From NCBI GenBank assembly GCA_947646735.1, contig CANTFK010000024.1, positions 1-64,000 of the forward strand: DNA of 64,000 nucleotides, written 5' to 3'. The notes beneath the pieces were generated by a model. That model did not search any database and had not been told where the DNA came from. It saw nothing but the letters and a program-made list of their open reading frames with translations. Below are positions 10,849 to 19,867 of this stretch, one piece after another. This stretch comes from Peronospora farinosa (Eukaryota; Oomycota; Peronosporomycetes; Peronosporales; Peronosporaceae). Numbering within the stretch: position 1 is the first letter of the stretch; each line of letters starts with the position of its first letter. Both the position numbers and the translations under genes were made by a program.

Positions 10849-10870
10849 ATGGTGCGCGTGCCCGGATCTT
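10849..10870 (+). other. Primer-binding site overlapping the gag start, B1
   Basis: TGGTGCGCGTGCCCGGATC starts one base after the LTR. Its complement has the layout of a tRNA 3' end: T-stem CCGGG, acceptor strand CACGCGC, discriminator A and CCA. The first base of the site completes an ATG (10849-10851) that opens the gag frame. The same arrangement is found in B2 and in D. Confidence 0.7.
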
Positions 10871-13140
10871 CTGGTGACTCGGGATTTCACCGTGAGTCCC
10901 TGACAGAAGATGTAAAGGTCAAAATTGAACCTGGGATTGAAGCGTCAGCGGCAAAGGGATCACCGCAGACGTGTGAAGAAAAAAGATCCCCGGGTCATCA
11001 GCGTTTTGGGAGGGGCGCAGATGAAAAGAAAACCAAGGAGGAAGATCAAGAGATTGATCTGGAAGAAAAACCTCTACCCCCTCCCCAAGTCCTTTCGAGG
11101 ACCCCTGCGGATCGCGTTGCAATCGCGATCCGCTGGATAAAAATCCTACGGTTAAAACCGAAGGAAATTTATTCAAAACCACTCCGAATTCGAAGAAGAA
11201 GAAGAATTCGAAGCCATCTCGAGTGAAGATGAAGGCGCCTGAGTCGGATCATGATGATATCGACGTGAAGCCAGCGCATGAGGAAGACAAGGCGAAAGGA
11301 TGGCAACTGGATCAGATGGAATGGTGTTTTCATTGGAAGGCGCTTAAAGATCTGTTGTCAAGCGATCCCGTTCTAAAGATTTTGAAACCGAAGTTAATTG
11401 GATCGCTGCGAGGACCAATTTCAGCTCCCATTCCGACACCGAACCAGTTGGAAGCGATCCTTCGGCTTATGGAGTTGCTCCAAAACGCTGGATTCACCGC
11501 TGGAACTTTTGACGCGCAGGTGCTGTTGGAATGCGATCATGATCGGGTGATCCAAGCAGGGCGATCTCTGTTTTCGAAGCTACTTCCTCTAACTGGAGAG
11601 CGCGATCCGGTGGATCAGACGATCCAGCCGATTGCAGATATATTAAAAGGATATCATACTGGATCTTCGCAGTATATGTCAGCGGAATCCGAAGGGGAGT
11701 CGGACAACTCGATTAATATGCAGCAAATGTCACTTGGACCGGCTGGTGCAGCGCATATTCGCGAGCGACTGGCACCAATTAAGGCCGAAGAACAATCGAC
11801 GACGGCACTTACAGCTGAAGACATGAATGTGACTGGATCAGGTCAATTGCAATCCTATTTTGAAGCTGCTATGAGAAAGTACGAGCAGGATCAAGCTCGC
11901 ATGATCTCCAGTCGATCCGCGATCCCTACAAACACCCCAAAAGTTTGCATTTCGGATGTGGATATGGAATCGGCCGGATCGCGTCAATCGCGATCCAATA
12001 ATTACGATCCAGACGATTTGGGTCTGGAGTATCTAAGACGGCCACAAGTCGCAAGTGCTAGGCGCTGTACCTAATGGTGGACTTGTCACGCAGCGGATTC
12101 GAATGTCTGCGATCGCAGATCTAAAAGAATTTACAGGACGGGACAAGGATGAAGATCGAGCGAGAAGATGGGTCAACAAGGCCAAGTCTGCATTCTTACG
12201 CGACCAAGCCCCGGATAGATGAAAAATGCCTAGTATTTGGTGATTTACTTACGGGGCCGGCACGAAATTGTTATAGCCAGTTAAGTCGATCCACTCGGAA
12301 TTCATGGAAGTCGTTGCTGGAAACCTTCATGATCCAGTATTGTGGATATGGTATGTCGGTCGGGAGACAATACTATCATGCGAAGAAGCGATCTGATGAA
12401 ACTCCATTGGAATATTTGTATCGACTGAATGTGGCCGCGATCCGAGCAAAAATTCCCATTCGGGAAGGATCGCCCTCAATTCGCCGAGAGCATGTGGAAC
12501 ATTTCATTGGTACACTTGATGATCGCGATCTGGCTAAGCAGTTGACGTTGTTACGCCTTGGAGACGCCGATGATATGGAAGAAACTCTGCGAACATATCA
12601 ACGCATGGAGGGAAGACAGTATTCGAGTGCAATGGAGTCAAGCAAATTTCGTCAGCGATCTGCGTCGGCATCCACTCCGGCACCCTCGAAACCAACTCGT
12701 GCCGTGAGAGCGATTCGCCTGGAAGGCAGTAGCAGTGAGTCAGACTCGGATATTAGTGGATCAGACGCCGAAACAGATCGACGCAACTTATGTGTGGCCA
12801 CAGTCCAGATCGCGTGAAGAAATTCAGTGATCAACGCGCGGGATCGGACCATTTGGATCAAGATCGCGGTCCAGATCGCGTGGTGAATCAGAAGGCTTGT
12901 ACCCATTGTGGGCCGAAGAAACACGATGATCGTGGATGCTGGAAGAGACTAACGTGTCAGAAGTGTGGTCGTAAAGGACATCCGTCGGACAAGTGTTTTT
13001 ACACCTGTGCTGCCTGCGGAGATATCCATGAGAATGGAAAATGTCGAATGGAAGAATTCTACAACATGATACGCAAGTGGTATGTCCCAACTAAGCATGC
13101 TGGAATGCTTCCGCCGAAGGTTGAAGAAATGTTAAACTAG
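10849..13140 (+). pseudogene. B1 gag (capsid and zinc knuckles), frameshifted
   Basis: The frame starts at the ATG in the primer-binding site (MVRVPGSSGDSGFHRES). It passes through a charged region and continues from about 11070 in another frame (PTVKTEGNLFKTT, KMKAPESDHDD). The capsid-like part carries WKALKDLLSSDPVLKIL and, after another shift near 12215, CLVFGDLLTGPARN and ETFMIQYCGYGM. Zinc knuckles near the end read CQKCGRKGHPSDKCF, preceded by a Cys/His-rich CTHCGPKKHDDRGC. The shifts near 11070-11150 and at 12215 are shared with B2; the extra G near 12055 and the missing A near 12805 are private to B1. Gag packages the element RNA. Confidence 0.85.
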
Positions 13141-13183
13141 GACGCTCGCCAGGTTGGAATCTGGTACGAGCCGAGCGTTCTAG
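13131..13183 (+). promoter_or_regulatory. Predicted -1 ribosomal frameshift site at gag/pol junction, B1
   Basis: GTTAAAC (13131-13137) ends the gag frame and is followed at once by the gag stop TAG. CTAGGACGCTCG (13137-13148) can pair with CGAGCGTTCTAG (13172-13183), giving 12 pairs with one G-U and a 23-nt loop. The protease frame is in the -1 register and is open across the heptamer. GTTAAAC is a known slippery sequence in arteriviruses. The lower four pairs overlap the slip site and stop, so the effective stem probably begins at GACGCTCG. Confidence 0.7.
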
Positions 13184-13585
13184 GCTCTGCATTTATGCAT
13201 TTGTGGAAAGAAGATCGACAGATCAGGGCGTTAACACTCAGATCGACCCGAATAATACATGTGAAGATTCAAAATTCCTGCGTTCAATATCAAGCGTCGT
13301 AAGAGTTGATGAATATGCCCGATCGCCTGCGAAAATGGAGCTCGACTTAGCACCAGGTGAAGCACGGGGATATTGGAAATATCATACCCCAGGAAAATGG
13401 TTCAAGCAAGCCAAGGCAACGGGCAAGATCAACAATGAAAAGGCGATTATGTTGTTTGATTCTGGAGCCGAAGTCTCAATCGTCGACACCACCTTTGCTC
13501 GTAAGGTAGGATGTGTCATTGACGAGAGTCAGAGGCAAGAATGTGTTGGGATTGGTGAGAACACATACATGACGGATGGTCGTAC
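13141..13585 (+). pseudogene. B1 protease, truncated by element E
   Basis: The -1 frame continues from the frameshift site into the retropepsin domain. The active-site triad is visible in MLFDSGAEVSIVD near 13450-13490. The frame runs to YMTDGRT at about 13583 and is then replaced by the LTR of copia element E. In B2 the domain goes on with a second half containing ILGMDFMVPAG, which is missing here. Confidence 0.85.
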
Positions 13586-13977
13586 TGTTGTGATATGTTC
13601 CTCCCAAGTTGAAGTCGTTGGAACATTTCACGTCCGTTTACACATTTCACGTCCGTTTACCGATTCCGATGGTGAAACGTGGAAACAATGGAGAAGGGAA
13701 ACGGCGGAGATCAGAATGGGACGAGTCGACAACTGGACGAGTCGACAACTGGACGAGTCGACAAACGTTGGTGACAAGGTGGCGGCTCGCAGGTTAGCTG
13801 CAGCCGCATACATGAAAGCTCGAAAGCTCAGTCAGAAAAGTGCAAAGTGCAAGGCAAGTCGTCAGTAGCCAGAAAGAGCTAAACGAAGTAATATATATCT
13901 TTGAGTGTCAAGAGATATATCTCTATATCTAGCATAGCTGGACGCTAGAGAGACTGCAATAAAGCGAGATTGCAACA
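13586..13977 (+). repeat. 5' LTR of E, 392 bp
   Basis: It is nearly identical to the 3' copy at 18293-18668. It contains three copies of ACGAGTCGACAACTGG-like 16-bp units near 13728-13770 where the 3' LTR has two, which explains the 16-bp length difference. An inverted AGATATATCTCTATATCT block near 13910-13930 precedes AATAAAG, a plausible poly(A) signal. Confidence 0.9.
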
Positions 13978-13993
13978 GGGTTATGAGCCCAAG
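13978..13993 (+). other. Half-tRNA-type primer-binding site of E
   Basis: GGGTTATGAGCCCAAG follows the LTR directly. Its complement (GGGCTCATAACCC) is the anticodon stem-loop of an initiator methionine tRNA rather than a tRNA 3' end. Drosophila copia and yeast Ty5 are known to prime from the same internal region of initiator tRNA. Confidence 0.65.
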
Positions 13994-14125
13994 CCTGAGC
14001 AAGGCTTAAGCATAACCAAGAAACGGCGACGCATTTACAGGCTAAGGCTGTAAGTGTTTGAGTGCGAAGAAAGACTCCGTTTGTCAGGAAGGACAAACGT
14101 AAACTTACCTAAAAGCTGGCACAAC

Positions 14126-16113
14126 ATGTCAAACAAGGTAGAGCTGAACAAATATGGACGACCCGTAGGATGGCATGGGCAATCCTGGGCGTACTACAAA
14201 GGGATGATGAACTGACCTTTGAGGAAAAGGATGTGCTGGATTATGCTACGGGAAACAAGATTCTCGTAGGTAACGCAAGTGCAAACGAAGTGAAAGCGTT
14301 TCGAGAGGCGCAAGTAACAATCAAGCAGCTTATTCTTGCTTCCCTATCAATGGAGTTGGGGCAGCGTGTGATGACGAAAGCAACTGGCACCGAGATGTGG
14401 AAATACTTGGAAGACTTTTACGAGGGAAATACTAATGCTGCAACGAGAACAAACCAAGAAATTGTTCTTTACAACAAGTTAAACGCGATGAAGTGCAAAC
14501 CTAATTGGGACGTTGCGCAACACGTGGAAAACATGTTCATGATTAAAGATCAATTGGTCGCTGTGAACGCAGGTATTCGGGACCCGATCTTTACGCAGAT
14601 GTTAATTCGATCGTTGCCGGCGAATGCGCGCTTTGATCGTCTGAGAGGCATGGTTGAAAGCGGGGACGACAAGGTGGACACTTCGGAAAAATTGAAAGAT
14701 CAGATTTTGCGAATGGATAGTTTTAACAAGTGTGATCGGGAGCTTGGTGCCCATGGTGTCATTGGAAATGTGCAGGACAATGGAGGCAGTCAAACATCCA
14801 AGAACCGGCAAAACGCTAGCTGTGCAAGATCACATATCGGAACCAGAAAGTTAATAGCTGCCGACAAAGTACTCCAAAGCACGACTTCACAGGCGGATAA
14901 GCAGCATGGAAACTGCTTTAATTGTCATAAGCCTGGACACCGCATGAGAGACTGTCCTATAATGAAGAAACCAAAAACGAGTGATTATCAGGTGGCATTT
15001 GCACAGCATCCGAAGAATGAGCTTGCGGATGGATGTCAAGAAAAGCCGGATGAACTGATGGTGATGGCAAAGAACAAGCTGTCAACGAGGGAAAATACTT
15101 CAGACAGAAACTGCACACAACTACAATGGTGTCTTGACAATGCGTCGAATGTACATGTGGCTTCTGATTTACGATACTTTATTGATTATAGCGCATTTGA
15201 TAACAATGCACAAGCTCAATGTATCCGAGGATTTCAGAAGCACTTTAAAACAAAGCCGATTGGCCAGGGAACCGTTCAGATACTTGTTCAAAACGGATCA
15301 AGCAGCAACATGATAACACTTTATGACGTATTATACGTTCCTGACTGTATGAATTTAATTTCTCACACACAAGTCGAGGACCAAGGACATACTGTGAAGT
15401 ATTGCATCCGAGAGGGAGAAAGATTCTACGAGCTTTGGCAGCATAATCGGAAGCTGCTGAACATCAAAAGAGATGACTGTGGTCTTTTCACATTTAATGC
15501 CATCAATGATTTTCTATCACAAACGAGTGACAGGGGTGAACTGCTGATCACAGATAAGTGCTTCCGTCCTCAGGTAAATCATACGCGCGCACAAGGGCAC
15601 GCTGATATCCAACGGTGGCACGAAAGGCTGGGCCATCTTAATCCACAGTACGTGAAGCTCATGGCAGATCGCAAGCTAGTAGACGGAATGTCACTAAGCC
15701 CAAAACAATTTATTGATTGCGAAGCATGCCACATTGGTAAAGACCGACAACGTACACGTCATAAGCATTTGAAGCGTGATATAACGACGAAGAATCAAGT
15801 GATATTTGTCAATTTACTTTTTCCGAAGTACAGCTCAAGCCCAAGAGCGTATAAGGCGGTACTTGTTGTAGTAGATGGATACTCCCGGTATACTACGGTG
15901 TACCCACTTTACTCAAAGAACGCATCGGAAGTAAATACAGCCATCAAACGATACATTTCCTGGGCAGAGCGTCAATTTCCCGCAAATAAGGTCAAGCAAG
16001 TGATATCTGACGGCGGAGGGGAATTTGTAAATGGGGAGATTATCCTTTGGTACAGAAATGTTGGCATTGAGTTCTTACCACACACCTCATGGATCACACT
16101 TGAACCTGTGTGA
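14126..16113 (+). pseudogene. Element E Gag, protease and integrase (first part)
   Basis: ATG at 14126 opens a Gag frame (MSNKVELNKYGRPVGWHGQ) that is shifted near 14200 into the long frame reaching 16113. That frame contains the copia Gag region, a zinc knuckle CFNCHKPGHRMRDC near 14920, a protease region, the pre-integrase motif WHERLGHLNPQYVKLM near 15620, and the integrase core with VVVDGYSRY and VISDGGGEF. The protease motif expected as DSGA reads DNAS (WCLDNASNVH), so the catalytic triad is altered. The frame is lost near 16080 inside the integrase. Confidence 0.85.
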
Positions 16114-17262
16114 GAGAGCACACCAAACCCTAATTCACATGATGAAGGCAATGATGGCGTCCGCAAAGCTACCAAAATCGTTTTGGATGCATGCGCTTGA
16201 GATGGCTACGTACCTGAGAAATAGGGCATACTGTCGGTCAATCAAAGAGACTCCATACAGAATGATGATGAACAAGAAGCCAAACCTACATGGTATAAGA
16301 TAGTTTGGATCTCTCGCTTATGTCCATCAAGCGAACAACCAATCTCGGAAGAAACTAGATGATAACTGCAGAATTGGTTTTCTTTTGGGGTACCTGGAAG
16401 GACAAGCAGGATTTAAAGCTTATTTTCCAGCAGATCAAGTGGTTCAACACGTTTTGGATGCTTCGATCAATGAGGATATAGTATACGGTGACCGATATCA
16501 TGAAGGATGTGCTGTCGCCGTATCAGATTGGTTGTCACGTACAAGTACGGATGATGAAAATGGAGCGAGTATGGAAGTCGACAGCAATGACGAAAGTATT
16601 GCGTCAGATGAAGACAGATGGAAGTGAAGAATGGAAGTATTGAGTCGGATGATGACAGTATTGCGTCGGATGGTGAATCGATCCCGATTGACTATGAGAG
16701 CGAGTCATCAGCAATCGAGTCATCACCAAAGTTTGAATTAGTTGATGTGGATTCAGTGAAGACCAACATTGATATTCCTGTAATTCGGGATACACTCGAT
16801 CTGAGTAATCAGAGCCCTATGTGTGCCAATGCCAGTGATGATGCAATTCAAAAACATTATACAAGCAAGCCCTCTAGCTTGGAAAGTGAAACGACCCACG
16901 ATACCGAAACAGATGTTGACAGTCAATCAGCTGCCGAAAATTGCGACAAGGTGAGTTGTGACTATCGGTCAGAGACATCCGACACTAGTAATATCGAGAA
17001 TGAGGATGAAAATGTACATGCAGATACGGAACTACCTACCACCTCCAAGGATACAGTACATTCACGCGAGGGTGCGACGACGAGTGAGTCCAGCAATGAC
17101 CTGATGGATACGTGTATGATTCCTGAAATAATTACTGGAGAACGTAGGAAAGTTTTGGATGCGGAGCTAGAGGATGTCCAAGAGATAAAACGACGGCGCG
17201 AGAACAAAGGAAGGCCACAGAAAATGGTCTTACGCCAGTCAACAGAGCGCCGATACCCGTAG
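16031..17262 (+). pseudogene. Element E integrase end and acidic linker
   Basis: After the shift near 16080 the integrase continues (CERAHQTLIHMMKAMMASAK, ALEMATYLRNRAYCRS), meets an in-frame TAG near 16302-16304 and resumes with FGSLAYVH and GFLLGYLEGQAG. A frame from 16618 to 17262 follows; it is very rich in Asp, Glu and Ser and ends in a basic KRRRENKGRPQ cluster. Copia polyproteins have such a linker between integrase and RT. Confidence 0.75.
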
Positions 17263-17412
17263 TGGCTTGAGGGGTACCTTGTGAATGCTGCACTCCATGA
17301 AAATAGCGAAAGTCTTACAGCGAACCATAGATGGCGAGCAAATGAGACCAAGATTCCCAAAAGCTTTACTGAAGCGATGAAGACGCCGCAATAAGACGAA
17401 TGGTATAATGGT

Positions 17413-18261
17413 ATGAAAAACGAAGTGAACGCCATGTTTTCTAAGGGAGTATTGGTTCCGATTGATGAAACAGAAGCCCCGGCGAAGGCAAACAAATTAG
17501 GATTAATGTGGAGATTCCAAGTGAAGACTGATGACCAAGAATGCATTGAACCAGCTGAAGACACTGATTTTGATTATCGAGGAACTATTGGATCGTTGAT
17601 GTACTTGGCGACTACTACAAGGCCAGATATTGCGTATGCTGTGGGCTACTTGAGCCGTTTTGTGAGCAACCCATCACGAAAACACTGCGGAGCCGTCAAG
17701 CGAGTATTGCGATACCTATCTGGTACACTACAAACCGGCATAAGATACACACGAGATATGGGAGCAAACGAAGATGTTGTCATTACTGGATATTGTGATG
17801 CTGATTGGGGCAACGATCCCGACTCAAGAAAAAGTGTCACCGGATTTGTGCTTATGATGGAATCTGGAGCTGTCGCATGGGCTGCCAGACGTCAAACAAT
17901 AGTCGCACAATCAACCGCAGAAGCCGAATATGTGGCAGCATGCGAAGCGTCCATGGAGGGTCGCGGAATTGCAAATATGCTCAATGAGATTTTACACTGT
18001 ATACAGGCACATGCTGTACTAACGATGGGCATTGACAATGCGGCAGCTATTTCGTTGGCATGCAAACCCACACATAGCAGCAAAACAAGACACATTGAGC
18101 TAAGATGGCATTATGTGCGCGAACAAATTAAGGCTGGGCATATTTTGGTAAAGAAAGTGTCCGGAACAGAGAATCCTGCTGATATGTTCACAAAGGCTCT
18201 ACCGAAGCGCAGCCTAGCGAAGTATCGAGCCGACATTGGCATGAGGATTTCACAAGAGTAA
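17413..18261 (+). pseudogene. Element E RT remnant joined to RNase H
   Basis: The frame starts in the RT N-terminus (MKNEVNAMFSKGVLV, then LGLMWRFQVK) and jumps near 17520-17560 to the region after the palm (YRGTIGSLMYLATTTRPDIA). About 250 residues, including the catalytic YVDD, are absent, and the reading frame is kept. The RNase H is intact to the eye: CDADWGND, AQSTAEAEYVAA, IDNAAAISLA and the terminal TKALPK. Confidence 0.85.
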
Positions 18262-18292
18262 AGATGTTCCGACACAAGCGTCGGAGGGGGCG

Positions 18293-18668
18293 TGTTGTGA
18301 TATGTTCCTCCCAAGTTGAAGTCGTTGGAACATTTCACGTCCGTTTACACATTTCACGTCCGTTTACCGATTCCGATGGTGAAACGTGGAAACAATGGAG
18401 AAGGGAAACGGCGGAGATCAGAATGGGACGAGTCGACAACTGGACGAGTCGACAAACGTTGGTGACAAGGTGGCGGCTCGCAGGTTAGCTGCAGCCGCAT
18501 ACATGAAAGCTCGAAAGCTCAGTCAGAAAAGTGCAAAGTGCAAGGCAAGTCGTCAGTAGCCAGAAAGAGCTAAACGAAGTAATATATATCTTTGAGTGTC
18601 AAGAGATATATCTCTATATCTAGCATAGCTGGACGCTAGAGAGACTGCAATAAAGCGAGATTGCAACA
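18293..18668 (+). repeat. 3' LTR of E, 376 bp
   Basis: It begins TGTTGTGATA at 18293 after a purine tract (GTCGGAGGGGG) and ends TTGCAACA. It lacks one 16-bp unit relative to the 5' LTR. Element G internal sequence starts directly after it. Confidence 0.9.
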
Positions 18669-18748
18669 CTGACGACACAATTATCGACTCAACTGGGGAA
18701 TGTTTTTTTCTCGGGTCAGCAGAAGAGTGTATCGATCATGGATCTCCG

Positions 18749-19867
18749 TTGGACTCTCCTACCCCTAATGCCTTTATTGGTGCTGACGCATGCATCGTAC
18801 TTCAATCCCGCGACGCTAAGTTGCCAACTTCGACAAAGTGGCTTATTGACAGCGGCGCTACCCATCATTTTACGAACAACGCAGCTGCAATTATCACGCC
18901 CACACCCAGTTTCTTACGAGTCCGTGTCGCAAATGGTTCCGTGCTTCAGGCCGTTAGCAAAGGCAGCGTACTGCTAAAGACGATCACAAACGGAACGGTT
19001 ACCCGATTTGTGCTCACTGATGTGCACTACGTCCCTGCTATGCCACGAAACCTGCTTTCTGTTTCTAAGCTTATCGATCAAGACTTTGTGGTTTCATTCT
19101 CCAGTCACTGTACGCTCTCTACGAATGATCGTATCATCGCCCGTGCCTTTCGCGAATCACGTCTCTGGTCACTTTCCGCAATATCTGATACTGCTGATGA
19201 GGCTGCTGCTTTTCTCGCTCGAATTGAAAGCTCCACCCTTCGCAAGTGGCATGAGCGGCTAGGTCATCTGAACTACCAAGATGTTGTTCGTATGGCTGAC
19301 AAGGGGCTTGCCGCCGGTATAAAGCTGACAAATCGAACCATGCCTTTTTGTATGCAGTGTGCTGAAGCTAAGCAAACTCGCAACCGTCAAGGTAAACAAG
19401 ACACTTCAAGATCAGCTCCTACAGACGAGGTTGGTGCCGTCATCGGCTTAGACCTTAAAATCAACATCTCCCCAGTCGACCGGAAGGGACACAAGCACGT
19501 TCTCACCATTGTTGACTATGCTTCTGGGTACAACTGTGTCTACTTGCTGAAGACGAAAAATAAAGCCTTCGACAAATTCGTAAATTTTCACGCAATTTTC
19601 CAACGGCAATTTGATGTTTGAGTCAAATGCATTCGTTCGGATCCTGGTGGTGAATTTGTTAATGACAAGATGAGGCAATATTTGCAGCGCCATGGAATCC
19701 TACACCAGACAACCGAAACAGACACTTCCGTTCAAAATGGCAAGGCCGAGCGCTTCCATCGCACGCTGTTTAATAATGCTCTGGTCATCTGGTATGCAGA
19801 CAAAATTTTGGGGAGACGCTATACTCTACGCCAGCACAATGCGAAACTACCTCCCTACCCGCGGTAA
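18749..19867 (+). pseudogene. Element G protease and integrase
   Basis: The protease motif is intact (WLIDSGATHHF near 18840-18870). It is followed by the pre-integrase WHERLGHLNYQDVVRM and the integrase zinc Cys pair CMQCAEAK. The catalytic core shows TIVDYASGY, then an in-frame TGA at 19619-19621 where the family has Arg (a CGA to TGA change), then IRSDPGGEF and NGKAERFHRTL. Near 19800-19812, at AAAATTTTGGGG, the frame shifts. Confidence 0.85.

Larger units (their letters stand above)
9497..13585 (+). mobile_element. Ty3/gypsy element B1 (5' half)
   Basis: B1 holds a 5' LTR, gag and the start of the protease. It is nearly identical to the corresponding part of B2, which lies inverted at 32.1-36.1 kb. 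It stops at 13585 inside the protease reading frame, where copia element E begins. The rest of B1 does not resume on the far side of E, so the element is truncated. Both copies are unusually rich in GATCGCGATC-like palindromes. Confidence 0.9.
13586..18668 (+). mobile_element. Ty1/copia element E, RT-deleted
   Basis: Two LTRs (TGTTGTGATA...TTGCAACA) flank a Gag-protease-integrase-(RT)-RNase H region in copia order. The reverse transcriptase core is missing and several frameshifts are present, so it can move only with help. The left flank is B1 sequence (CGTAC) and the right flank is copia G sequence (CTGAC); they do not form a target-site duplication. Confidence 0.9.

Noticed and set aside
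10849..11226. A separate small ORF in front of gag in the B family, ending just before the next ATG
   Set aside because: Element D keeps one frame across the corresponding junction (EEKP to PTVKTE), and the end of the small ORF in B1 (RIRRRRRIRSHLE) looks out of frame. It is better explained as gag with a frameshift shared by B1 and B2.
16604..16795. CRISPR-like or other short regular repeats around the acidic linker of E
   Set aside because: The repetition comes from Asp/Ser codons; there are no spaced identical repeats. No CRISPR array was seen anywhere, as expected in a eukaryote.
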